DNA of 64,000 nt from Blastobasis lacticolella (lineage: Eukaryota > Arthropoda > Insecta > Lepidoptera > Blastobasidae), in NCBI GenBank assembly GCA_905147135.1, contig LR990044.1, forward strand, positions 15,318,122 to 15,382,121. Reading direction: 5' to 3'. The first letter of the stretch is position 1. Each line of letters begins with the position of its first letter. Positions 45,271-55,251 of this stretch are shown piece after piece. The notes under the pieces are model-generated. The model did not search any database and was not told where the DNA came from. It saw only the letters and a program-made list of their open reading frames with translations. The translations under genes and the position numbers were made by a program.

Positions 45271-45298
45271 CCGGAATTGACCAATCATAAAGAATGTT

Positions 45299-45585
45299 GG
45301 CATGGCATTACATGTAAAGGCATGTAAAGGACGTGTGGTGACCGGCAGATTAGAATAGCACCAACCCCTTACGCTCATGGGTGTCGTACAAGGCGACTAA
45401 TGTTTTCGGGACAAAAGATCAAGAGTCTCCGTAGTCTGGAAAATGGGCAGCAGCATTTTCCATTGTTATATTTAAACACTGCGATCTCCAACCCGCCTGC
45501 CAAGCGTGGAGATTATGGCAATAACCTCCCTTTTCGTGGGGGAGGCCCTAAGTCCTGCAGTGGACTGTTACGGGCTGTGATGATG
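45299..45585 (+). mobile_element. Non-autonomous RTE-terminal element, copy 6
   Basis: Contains all modules from gtgtggtgaccggcagatta to cagtggactgttacgggctg and a gatgat tail. The 10-mer aaagaatgtt occurs at 45289-45298 and 45586-45595, a likely target-site duplication; if so the copy has about 32 extra bases before the usual 5' end. It abuts the RTE fragment at 45586. Confidence 0.8.
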
Positions 45586-46085
45586 AAAGAATGTTAAACG
45601 CAGCTTGGGCCAAATGGCGAGAACTCACGACAGTCACCTGTCTCCCTAAAATCCCTGTAAAGCTCAAAGGGCTTATATACAATAGTATAATTAGACCGGT
45701 GATGTTCTATAGCTGTGAGACATGGCCAGCGCTGACAAAACACGTTCGTGAACTCCACACCAACGATCGATGTACGTAACGAGTACATCCGTGGCAGCCT
45801 TGGCGTGAAGGATATTGCATATAAGATCGAGGAGGCTGCGCTGGTTTGGTCACGTGTTGCGTAAGCCTCAGGGATACTTGGGAAATAGGTGCCTGAATAT
45901 GCCGGTATCAGGAAAGAGGCCACACGGGCGACCTAAGAAGCGATGGCTTGACATCGCTGAGTCGAATGCGAGAGTCAACGGCTTACGACGAGAGGACGCC
46001 GAAAACCGGGCGAAGTGGAGTAGATTGAGTAGGAAAGCGGACCCTGGCAGAGGCCGGGATAAGCGCTAAGACGATGATGATGAGA
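45586..46085 (+). pseudogene. RTE-like LINE C-terminal fragment (second lineage)
   Basis: Two overlapping frames encode KWRELTTVTCLPKIPVKLKG, YNSIIRPVMFYSCETWPALT and, after a frameshift near 45780-45815, RSRRLRWFGHVLRKPQGYLG, GRPKKRWLDI and SRLSRKADPGRGRDKR. This is the C-terminal region after the reverse transcriptase in RTE-type LINEs. It ends in a gatgatgatgag tail. It differs clearly from the intact RTE at 15904-18975. Non-functional. Confidence 0.85.
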
Positions 46086-46429
46086 GAATGTTGAACAAAA
46101 TGCGTGAACACGTTTGTAAACTAGTAACTAAGGAAGCTTTCATGCACTTTTTGACAAAAATAATTTAATTCAATAATTTGCCTTATTCATTTAATTTTTC
46201 TTATTCTGTGATTTGTAACAGTTTTAACTCAGTTTTTTTTTTCTTGTGTAGGTATGGCTGTTCTTTTCTATTTTGCATATTGATTGAGTTCGCTATTGTG
46301 TGATACGAACTATGTTAAGAATATCTTGTAATACCGTATTTACAGTAAAAATGTATATTTGAGAGGGCATAGTGACGCTACTTTACATAAACAAGTATTG
46401 TATATGTATAAGGGTTACTATCAGTAACC
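46086..46429. other. AT-rich intergenic sequence
   Basis: Nothing recognised. Confidence 0.35.
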
Positions 46430-46560
46430 TCCGGTAGACCAGAAAATGGGTCGGGTTAACACAATCTCCAACCCACCTTGCAAGCGTGAATGAAGATAAT
46501 GGCCAATTCGTCTACCAATGTGGAGGAGCATGAAATCCAGCAGTGGACTGCTGTGATTTA
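46430..46560 (+). mobile_element. Non-autonomous RTE-terminal element, decayed fragment
   Basis: cctccggtagaccagaaaat, then aatctccaacccaccttgca, agcgtgaatgaagataatgg and agcagtggactgctgtg. A diverged and shortened copy. Confidence 0.6.
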
Positions 46561-48074
46561 CGCATGTACATATTATTTCGATAGAGTTACGTATATAATC
46601 GTTGTAAAACTTTTTAAGAAAAACAAAGATAGAGGTCACCAAGGCAATGCATGAAAACCAACCAGAGTACGTCGAATAAACTATAATCCTTACTGTTCAT
46701 GAATTTGAAAGTGATGCTGGTTTGTTCTTACTTCATATAGCAACGGATCAACGTAATACGCAAGGAAAGTTGTGACTGTGCGTAAGGAAAGTTGTGGGCC
46801 GGAGAGTGATATGGCAACTTTTTTCTAAGTTGGCGTGGATGAATTTGCGAGCGCGAAATAATCTAATATTCCTTCCTGAGCAACGGATCGACGTATTTAG
46901 ACGTTTTTTAAACTAAGTATTCACGTTTAAAATTAGTGACCGTTAAAATTCAATAAAAAATTAATTATTGCTTGCTTACCTAACTTCTGGTAATTGACCG
47001 CTATTTGGCAGGATGCTTCATGTTTGGCTATTTCAGGGCCTAAAAATGTACAAAAATGGGGCATCCTTGTTTTAAAATATCTCATCCATTCGGACCCTGA
47101 AAATGCTACTATTATTATCTAACTTGTATTAATAAAAATCCTTAAAGTGAAACTTTTTCTGAACACATACATATTTTCTTAGCCACCACCTGCTGTTTAA
47201 CTAACGCGGCGTGTAGAGTGGAAAATCGTTCGAACTACAATGTAACTAATAAAACCAGTATAGCCTAGTGGAAAGTGTCGCGGGATCGATTATTTTCGCT
47301 TTCTTATGGGTTTGTTATATATTTTATGTTGTGACTTGACATATATTGCTGAAAAGTGGATTTTACGCGAGTGAGAGTGCCTTGTCTTGTCAAAATAACC
47401 ATAAATAAGCCATGTTTATGTCCGATTATGCACGTAATTCTTCCTTTTATAGCGTTCAGCATACGAAGGGTAAAAAAGGAACTCAATTGTTAGGGTTCCA
47501 ACCCCGAAGGGTATAAGCTTCAATACTTATAATCAAGCAAGAACTTTAAAAATTATATATTGTACCTTTGTAACAAGCACTCCGAAGCTGTCTGTCTGTC
47601 CGAAGAGTACTGTCAACGGAACGAAAAAAGTAAACACGGACCTCGGTGTACGTCCGATTTTAAAAATAGAAATACTAAACTATTTCAAATAAATTGAACT
47701 GTTTATAGTTACAAACACACAAAATACTTAGTGAAAGTGTTAGTTACAAAAATCCTGTTGTTTTAATCCATTAAATATTATAAAATCAGTGAGTTACAGT
47801 GATGAACAATTACGTAGTTAAACACAACTTTAACGATATTTCAAACACGAAGTATGTTATATCGCTTTATAATATAAGCAAGAACTACAGTGGCGCCAAA
47901 CAGAAACAGCAATTAGTGGAACAATTATTTCATTCATACTCATTATGAAGGAACTGTATGAATGAGTGATCGTGCAAAATACCCTCATACTCGGACAAAA
48001 TAAACAATGAATGCTGGAATGTTGTGCATGCTATAAAGATAACACGAAATTCACAGTTCTGCTCACAGTAGGCA
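46561..48074. other. AT-rich sequence upstream of the CR1-like LINE
   Basis: No gene. A short inverted tgttagggttccaaccccga motif lies near 47490, and (gtct)n occurs at 47592-47602. Part of 47480-48074 may be the 5' UTR of the LINE; its true 5' end could not be placed. Confidence 0.35.
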
Positions 48075-48165
48075 GTAGCTGACTGGAAAACAACTGAGCG
48101 TTCCGCGGCTTGCGAGTCACGAATGTGCATGAGACCCGGGTTCGATCCTACTACAAGACCATTGA
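48075..48165 (+). promoter_or_regulatory. tRNA-like segment (A/B-box pattern) before LINE ORF1
   Basis: tagctgactgg near 48076 resembles a polymerase III A box (TRGCNNAGYNGG with one base missing), and gggttcgatcctac near 48138 is a near-perfect B box; the interval is tRNA-like. It ends 60 bp before the ORF1 ATG. It could be an internal promoter or an older SINE head captured upstream of the LINE. Confidence 0.45.
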
Positions 48166-48223
48166 CTTTTTTTATTCTTAATTTTTTTTATTCATGCATT
48201 AATTAATCAATTTCTTATCTGAC

Positions 48224-49612
48224 ATGGCAAGTAAATGTAATAAATGCAATATGGACATCACATCGAGACAATTATTATGCTGCAGAGAATGTAAGCAATA
48301 TTATGATCTGCCATGTGCAAACGTTACATTCGACAGATATAAAAATATGACAAAAGAACATAAAGACAACTGGAAATGTAAGCTATGCTACCAAAACTTA
48401 CCAACTACAACATGCTGCAGTACACCATCGGATTTCGTTACACAGCGTAAAAAGTTTGTCATAAATGTGTCAACAAGCAACTCATTTGAGTCACTATGTA
48501 GTGATGACGACTCACGTAATTTTTCCAAATGTAAACTGAACAGGAGTTGCCCGGACTTGCGTAATGATGCAGAGGAAAGAAAATTATTAATGCAGCAAAA
48601 TATTATATTGAAATCTAAATTAGAAAACGCGGAAGAAGAAATTGACAATTTATTATCTGAGAACTTTAAGCTGGAAAAAATAATACAGGAACAGGAGACC
48701 AAGTTAAATATCTTGAGTAACATATGTAGATCTACAGATAAAAAAGATACTCACCGAAAAACCCCCGGTATTATAAGAAGACGTAAACTAGATCTATCAC
48801 GCGATTCGTCGACACCGAGTATTTCAAAACAACAACGCCCGATAGAAATGGTTAATAAAACGCCAGTACCGCCATCTCGAGTACTAGTGGAAAATGTTGA
48901 AGAGCCTTTACCTGAGCAAACATCGCCGAATAACAAGAAACGTTGTGAGGAGGAGATGCGAAAGCCTAACATAATTATTTTAGGTGATGAACAAGTAGGG
49001 GGACTTGGAAAATATTTAGAGAAATATCGTTCTAATAAGTGGAATGACCGGTATAACATATTTTCGTTTTTAAAACCTAATGCCGACTCAAAAGAGGTAC
49101 TAAGTTACTGTACTACGTTAAGTAAACAATTAAACAAAAATGACTATGTAATTATATGTACAGGTGGTAACGATACGAACCCAAATAGATTGTTTGGTAA
49201 CTTATTTACTTCGTTAGAGTTATTAAATGGTACCAATGTGCTTTTACTCCCCGTCAATCGTAACAAAAGTTTAAATGAGGAGTTACTGAATAATAAATTA
49301 AGATTATTGACATCAATTTATAACAATTGCAATTATTTGGACATTGGTTATCGTTTGGAACATGGATTATTTTTATGTGTGACATGTAATAAGATTAATG
49401 TTTTAATTGATTTCAATGACTATAGAATGAAATATTTGACAAGTGTAAATAAATTCATTTCGACTAACTCGACAAAAAATGTACTAAGAATTAAATCTAT
49501 GCCAAAAAAAGGCACTATACCATACTACTTCTCAAAGCTTTCACATGGAAAAAAGTCTTATTATCCAAATGATTTTAATAATGACTCTATAGGCAATGAG
49601 CTTTTTCGTTAA
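48224..49612 (+). CDS. LINE ORF1: PHD-like finger, coiled coil, degenerate SGNH-like domain
   Basis: 462 residues. Residues 5-56 form a PHD-like zinc finger (CNKC at 5-8, CRECK around 20-24, then DLPC, then CKLC at 52-55); the usual His before the fifth Cys is replaced (DLPC). Residues about 115-165 form a strongly predicted coiled coil (charged heptads, LKSKLENAEEEIDNLLSENF). Residues about 246-400 resemble the SGNH/esterase domain known from CR1/L2 ORF1 proteins, with IIILGDEQ (248-255) where GDS is expected and ICTGGNDTN (311-319) for the GxND block. ORF1 proteins of this type bind element RNA. The ATG at 48224 follows an AT-rich leader; the stop overlaps the ORF2 start. Confidence 0.88.
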   Translation: MASKCNKCNMDITSRQLLCCRECKQYYDLPCANVTFDRYKNMTKEHKDNWKCKLCYQNLPTTTCCSTPSDFVTQRKKFVINVSTSNSFESLCSDDDSRNFSKCKLNRSCPDLRNDAEERKLLMQQNIILKSKLENAEEEIDNLLSENFKLEKIIQEQETKLNILSNICRSTDKKDTHRKTPGIIRRRKLDLSRDSSTPSISKQQRPIEMVNKTPVPPSRVLVENVEEPLPEQTSPNNKKRCEEEMRKPNIIILGDEQVGGLGKYLEKYRSNKWNDRYNIFSFLKPNADSKEVLSYCTTLSKQLNKNDYVIICTGGNDTNPNRLFGNLFTSLELLNGTNVLLLPVNRNKSLNEELLNNKLRLLTSIYNNCNYLDIGYRLEHGLFLCVTCNKINVLIDFNDYRMKYLTSVNKFISTNSTKNVLRIKSMPKKGTIPYYFSKLSHGKKSYYPNDFNNDSIGNELFR

Positions 49613-52550
49613 TTATGGTTCTGAAAGTGAAAGTCCACTAAATAATTACAAAAGTAATACTTTCAGAATCTTTCACCAAAACATTTGTGGATTGTTAAAT
49701 AAAATAGACCAGCTCGAAGTTGTACTTAACGATTTTGCTAACAAAGATCAAGGTTTTGATGCTATTTGCTTATGTGAAACATTTGTAAAGCAGGGTTCAC
49801 AAAGCAATATAAAGCTCAAAAATTTTAAATTGGTTACGTCTTATTGTAGAAAGACAGGAAGAGGTGGGTCAGCCATTCTCATTCACAAGTCGTTAGATAC
49901 GAAGCCGGTGCCTTTTATCTCAGATTTGGCAAATGATCGGTTTTTTGAGGCATGCGGTATCCAAGTAGAAGAAATAAAATTAATTATAGTAGTAATATAC
50001 AGAGTGCCGGAACAAACAAAAGGCCATGTTGGTATATTTATATATAAAATTAAAAAACTGCTACACTATCTGACTACAAAATTTAAAAAGAATAAAATAG
50101 TACTATGCGGTGACTGGAATATTGACATCTTAAAACATAATGAATTTTCTAAAGAATTAATAAGCACGCTAAAAAATTTCAATTTTATTATTCATGTCCA
50201 ATCTCCTACAAGGATGAACGCTTGCTTGGACCAAATTGCAAGTAATATAAAGAGGGCAAAAGCAGAAATTCATACGCTTTGTCTCTCAGATCATGAGACA
50301 GCGCAAACACTACATTTAAAAACTAGCAACAGACTACGAATAACAACTTGGTATGACAATAAGAGAGATTATTGCTTTGAAAATATTCAAAAGTTTCAAA
50401 ATGCTCTCGCGTCCCTTTCATTCTCTGATGTGTATAATAGTGTCGATTTAAATAACGCTTTCAGTCAATTCTATGATGTACTATGTTTGCTATATAACCT
50501 ATGTTTTCCAACAATAAAAATTAAAATTAATAACAGAAATAAAAAAATTAATTGGTTAACAAAGGGAATAAAAAAATCATGTAAGGTCAAGCGAAAATTA
50601 CATTTAAAGAACAAACATACACGCAACTGCCAAATGAATCGTAACCAAATTAATAAGTACAACAAGATACTAAAAAAATGTATCAAAATGTCACAAAAAA
50701 ATTGTAACCAGAAATACATATATTCCAACAAGAATAAGTGCAAAGCCACGTGGAACATAATAACAGAGACCGTGAGTGAGAGTATACATAGACATGACAT
50801 TAAATCTATTAAATCAAATAATGACATATGCCATAATCCTATTGAAATTTGTAATATAATTAACAATTTTTTCAATGACATTCCTACTAATACAACATTT
50901 AATAATCCAAATTTGACATACACATCACATAATAATGTACATTCTTTATTTTTAAGACCAGTTGACGAAAATGAAATAAATAATATAATAAGGGAATTAA
51001 AAAACAGCCAAGCCACTGGTATAGATGACATCACTACAAATATAATAAAACTAAGTGCTAAATGGTTATGTAAACCACTAACACATATCATAAATTTGTC
51101 GTTTACTCAAGGAATATTCCCTGAGCAGCTCAAACACTCAATTGTTACTCCTATATACAAAAAAGGTGATCGTACAGACCCAAATAATTACAGGCCAATT
51201 ACTAGAGTTTCTATTATATCTAAAATAATAGAAAAGGCAATGTGTGTTAGGTTGAACGACTTTATTGCCAAATACAACCTGCTTCAGCCAGACCAATATG
51301 GGTTCAGGAAAGGTTACTCTACGGAGAGAGCATGTTTTAACTTTGTCAAGTATATCACTGAATCCTTAAATTGTAAGACGCCAGTCACGGCTATATTTCT
51401 CGACATGAGTAAGGCTTTTGACTATGTCAATCATGACAAATTGCTTTCTAAACTGGAAAATTATGGTGTGAGAGGTAATGCGCTACAATGGATTAAAACT
51501 TATGTAAAGGATAGGGAACAGTGTACAGAGATAAGTAAATTGGTCAATGTGGAAAATAATGTAATTAAACAATCCTATCGGTCAGATTTTGTAAAAAAGA
51601 CTTCAGGAGTACCACAGGGAAGCAATCTGGGACCATTATTGTTTCTCTTGTATATAAATGACCTTCCACAAGTTACTAAACACAAATCTTTATTGTTTGC
51701 CGATGACACGACTGTCATAGTAAGAGATGAAGAGCCATGTGAATATCAAAACAATATAAATCATTCCCTGACTGACCTTGTAACATGGATGAACAAAAAT
51801 AATCTTAGCATTAATATGACAAAAACTAATTTCATACAATTTCAATCTTATAATTCTATTCCAATTAAATTAAATGTAAAATATAATGACATTTTAGTAC
51901 ATGAATCTGACAGCACAAAGTTTTTAGGTTTAATACTTGACAAACATCTAAATTGGAAAGACCACATAGATTCCATTGTTAAGCGATTGGATCGTTTTGT
52001 ATTCGCGCTGAGTAGATTAAGAAGTTCCGTATCAGTAGATGCAGCGTTGACAGCTTACCATGGACACGTTTCATCAGTGTTAAACTATGGATTAATCTTG
52101 TGGGGAAATTCAGTTGATGTAATAAGAGCATTTAGGTTACAAAAGAAATGTATTCGTGCTATTACAAACACATGGTTCAGAGACAGCTGCAGACCATTGT
52201 TCTTTAAGTTAAGGATTTTGCCATTGCCATGCATGTATATCCGAAATATCTGTATGTTTACAAAGAGTTATCCAGAGTATTTTAAGACAGTCTCAGAAGT
52301 AAGTACCAGGACTCAAAGGGCACAATACGAAAATCTGTTGCATAAACCTCCATGCAAATCTTATATATATAAAAACAATGTATACAATATGTGCATAATC
52401 TTGTATAATAATTTACCGAATGAAATTAAAATATTAGAGGAGAGGCAGTTTAAAGTAAAATTAACTGAATGGCTTCTACAATATTGTTTTTATGATACTA
52501 AAGAATTTTTTAATTATAAAAATATGGTCAAAATGACACAGACTTTGTAG
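49596..52550 (+). CDS. LINE ORF2: APE endonuclease plus reverse transcriptase, intact
   Basis: 984 residues. Endonuclease blocks: FRIFHQNICGLLNKIDQLE, ICLCETF (about 56-62), GRGGSAILI, LCGDWNIDIL (about 169-178), LSDHET (about 229-234). Reverse-transcriptase blocks: ATGIDDITTNIIK, NNYRPITRVSIISKIIEKAM, QYGFRKGYSTERA, AIFLDMSKAFDYVNHDKL (about 598-615), SGVPQGSNLGPLLFLLYIND (about 669-688), LLFADDTTVI with the catalytic FADD (about 699-702), then SDSTKFLGLILDKHLNWKDH. All core catalytic residues are present. The ATG at 49596 lies 17 nt upstream of the end of ORF1 in the +1 frame, suggesting coupled or reinitiated translation. CR1-clade placement rests on domain order, the partner ORF1 and the 3' tail. 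Confidence 0.93.
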   Translation: MSFFVNYGSESESPLNNYKSNTFRIFHQNICGLLNKIDQLEVVLNDFANKDQGFDAICLCETFVKQGSQSNIKLKNFKLVTSYCRKTGRGGSAILIHKSLDTKPVPFISDLANDRFFEACGIQVEEIKLIIVVIYRVPEQTKGHVGIFIYKIKKLLHYLTTKFKKNKIVLCGDWNIDILKHNEFSKELISTLKNFNFIIHVQSPTRMNACLDQIASNIKRAKAEIHTLCLSDHETAQTLHLKTSNRLRITTWYDNKRDYCFENIQKFQNALASLSFSDVYNSVDLNNAFSQFYDVLCLLYNLCFPTIKIKINNRNKKINWLTKGIKKSCKVKRKLHLKNKHTRNCQMNRNQINKYNKILKKCIKMSQKNCNQKYIYSNKNKCKATWNIITETVSESIHRHDIKSIKSNNDICHNPIEICNIINNFFNDIPTNTTFNNPNLTYTSHNNVHSLFLRPVDENEINNIIRELKNSQATGIDDITTNIIKLSAKWLCKPLTHIINLSFTQGIFPEQLKHSIVTPIYKKGDRTDPNNYRPITRVSIISKIIEKAMCVRLNDFIAKYNLLQPDQYGFRKGYSTERACFNFVKYITESLNCKTPVTAIFLDMSKAFDYVNHDKLLSKLENYGVRGNALQWIKTYVKDREQCTEISKLVNVENNVIKQSYRSDFVKKTSGVPQGSNLGPLLFLLYINDLPQVTKHKSLLFADDTTVIVRDEEPCEYQNNINHSLTDLVTWMNKNNLSINMTKTNFIQFQSYNSIPIKLNVKYNDILVHESDSTKFLGLILDKHLNWKDHIDSIVKRLDRFVFALSRLRSSVSVDAALTAYHGHVSSVLNYGLILWGNSVDVIRAFRLQKKCIRAITNTWFRDSCRPLFFKLRILPLPCMYIRNICMFTKSYPEYFKTVSEVSTRTQRAQYENLLHKPPCKSYIYKNNVYNMCIILYNNLPNEIKILEERQFKVKLTEWLLQYCFYDTKEFFNYKNMVKMTQTL

Positions 52551-52757
52551 AAAAAAGTGATAAATTAATATTATAAGTGCTATTATTATTAATTTTGTGA
52601 AATGTGTGAAATATGCTTATATACCTACTAATTTAATATTTGTATGCCCAAAATAGGGCTAGACATAGAGAGACATTCAACTTTCTAACAACTAAGTTAT
52701 GTATACACACCTATGTTACAAATAAATGACTTTGAACTTTGAACTTTGAACTTTGAA

Positions 52758-53399
52758 GCACGCATCAAAAATCTGGAATTACAAATAAGAAACTTATATT
52801 TCGTGTCTGGAAAGCATACAAAAGAAATTCGTCGGCTATCTGTGTTATTGTACCAAAAGAAGTGATAGTTCTGCGAATCGCGCTAGTCTTTGTAGGAAAC
52901 ACCAACTACTTCCACTTAAACAGCGTAAAGTAGCCGATCTAATTTCTTTTCAAAATTGCCAACAACACCATCAACAGTTTTGAACTAAAATCGCGGATAG
53001 ATATAAACGTACCAACCAGGCAATGTAGATCCACCACTCCTCTGCGACTTCCTATCGTATCAACAAATTATATACTACTTCTAAGCCATGTTACAACAGC
53101 TGTTTATTTTCCTATGAATAAATAAATATGCCTTTGGGCACCTTTAATTTACGCCAGACCCGGATATCCAATATTGCGCCCCATTCACGCTTCTAACTTA
53201 AAGCAAGTAATAATAGGCCTCTAATATTGTCTGTTATTACGTACGCTAGCGCCTAGCTGCTGCGTAGTTACTGGAATCGTTCAAGAACTAGAACATTGTG
53301 GGCATTAGTCGGGGGAAAGGCTATGGTAGTTACTATATACCCCAGTAGAACAGACTTACAGGCATTCATTTAATTATATTTTTATTAAACTAGTTGGGT
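52758..53399. other. Intergenic sequence
   Basis: Nothing recognised between the LINE tail and the next LINE fragment. Confidence 0.35.
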
Positions 53400-53505
53400 A
53401 TTTCACTTGGTGGTAAGTGCCGATGCGGTCGAAGATGGAGCATGCCTGTCTAGGAACAGCCTATTCACTCTAGCCTTGTGGCAGCCAACGTGTTCCATTC
53501 CTTAG
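53400..53505 (-). mobile_element. LINE ORF2 C-terminal fragment
   Basis: gtaagtgccgatgcggtcga, agatggagcatgcctgtcta and cactctagcc, the reverse of the ARVNRL-type LINE end also at 15150-15320, with a small internal deletion. Confidence 0.65.
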
Positions 53506-53576
53506 CCGTACGTATTGAATTTACCACTAAAAGACCATTGAGTAGGAGTAGCATTAAAAACGAAATCTGACACCTA

Positions 53577-55006
53577 TAAAAGGAGACAGTCTAAAATTTT
53601 CCTGACCACCAGCCGGCATAATGAGAGTTGTAATGGATAAAGCTTATAAAACGTAATGTCTTCTCGTAATTATTTAAATTCTTTAGCTAGCCAATTTATT
53701 TATATTAATGTTTAAAATATTACTAACTTGCTATGAAACGAATGCATTCTTGGCATGTAATTATGAACACACCTGAAAAAAGCTATGGATGCACAAACTT
53801 ATCTGACCCGGTGGCCAAAACTGGAACCAAGTGTCGCAATTTTGAAATGTCATGTCAATGCCATTAACAGCGACGCTGTCACTGGGTCAGATTAAGTTTG
53901 TGGCACTGCATAGACAGACAGGTAAAAAAATCCTAGGTTTGGACATTGACAATGACATGCATGTCATTGTCTTTGTCATACACTGCCACTAATGACGAAT
54001 GAAACTCCATACTCCGTTAGGAAGACCTGCCCTGTGGTTGTAATTTCTATGGCGATGATAGGCTGTGAGCGAGTTAATTAGCCATAATAATATGTATTAT
54101 GATGCTGGGGAATTGTAATTATTATTTTAGTTTCTTTTTGGCCACATCCGTCGGCCATTTTATGTATCAAAAGGTGTGTGTCACGCATTGTACGCATTTT
54201 TGCCGTTGAGCCCCTTAAAGGAAGTTTTCTTACAGAGCCATAAACTTGTCAGACCATGTGATAGCGTCGCTGTTGTTGGCATTGGCATGACATTTCAAAA
54301 TGACGAGACTTAATTCTAGTTTTGGTCATTGTGTCAGATAAGATTTTTATTATGTAGTAAAAACCAAGGTTAACCAATGCTAGTAATGCAGGGGAGCTGG
54401 ATGGGTGACCATTTCGTATTTGAGGGTAGTCAAACGTTAGCACCGCAACGAGTTGGAAACTCGTTATGTGTGCCCCCTAATACCGTTGTCGAAGCGAGGT
54501 CGACCGAGGTGTTGTACATACCATGATTCTAAGGAAATCTAGTTCTTGTGCTAGTTGATTTTGGGCACATCCGTCAGCTATTTTATGTAACATCAAAAGC
54601 TATGTCACGTGGCACGCCGCATTACCAGTGTTTTTCCCAAACCGAGAGCATTACACGCATTATTGAACATAATGCCCTCTCCTCTTGAAAGGAGTTTTTT
54701 CTTTCCTCATTGATTTCTCTTCGCTATGACGAAAAAGACTTCTTACTCCGGGCGTAAAAGGAGTTTCTTCTTTCATCGTTTACTCTACGGCTTGTTCCAG
54801 TGTTGCATGAGTGTCGCGTGAGTGTTGCAGTTTTGCTAAAAATATTAAGTTTTCAAAAAATAATTATGAAGAATTGGCTAGACTTAGATTTCTTTTTTCA
54901 ACTGATTCGAGTTCTGTATTTTACATACTTCCGTTTTTCATTCGCTTTGTACCGGCTGGATCTTAGTGAACACCTTGTATGAACCGATAGACCCTATCCT
55001 TTAATA
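53577..55006. repeat. Left arm of 3.1-kb nested inverted repeat
   Basis: About 1.43 kb that pairs with 55252-56679. The outer end reads aaaaggagacagtct and the inner end gaaccgatagaccctatcct. Inside the arm, 53806-53912 (ttatctgacccggtggccaa to gggtcagattaagtttgtgg) and 54247-54345 are themselves inverted copies of each other. A second module (tatcaaaaggtgtgtgtcac near 54167, catcaaaagctatgtcacgt near 54592) repeats as well. A small palindrome, aacgagttggaaactcgtt, lies at about 54446. No ORF of note. Confidence 0.9.
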
Positions 55007-55251
55007 TAGGTTTGATCGTGGGTCAAACTGGTGATTGTTCCACCTCTAGGCTAGGTGTTCACTCTGTTTTGGCTTTCCTTACTCGATTAGAGGGAATTCG
55101 TTTTTTTTTATAAAAAAAACTTTATTTAAAATTACTTTTTTTGTTGAGAGAGTCTCCAAAATATGGCTCGTACCGTTTTAGCAGCCAGTGGATATACATG
55201 TACTATGTACCTATAAATACTCAATCCAGGTCTAATACAGATATTTATTTC

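Larger units (their letters stand above)
48075..52757 (+). mobile_element. CR1-like LINE with two open ORFs and 7-mer tail
   Basis: Comprises a tRNA-like leader segment, ORF1 (48224-49612), ORF2 (49596-52550), a 3' UTR with aataaatga, and a terminal tandem of about four actttga units (52729-52757). Short tandem 3' repeats rather than poly(A) are characteristic of the CR1/L2 group. Both ORFs are uninterrupted, so the copy may be recent. The 5' boundary is uncertain and no target-site duplication was identified, as is common in CR1 elements. Confidence 0.85.

Noticed and set aside
44929..45378. 149-codon minus-strand frame
   Set aside because: Covers a family D repeat and the start of a non-autonomous RTE copy; an incidental frame in repeats.
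47888..47910. tggcgccaaacagaaac resembles a retroelement tRNA-Lys primer binding site
   Set aside because: One base short of the usual 18-mer, no LTR pair on either side and no gag/pol frame; it is probably part of the LINE upstream region.
50471..51091. 206-codon open frame on the minus strand
   Set aside because: Antisense shadow of LINE ORF2; hydrophobic because of AT-rich complement, no independent signal.
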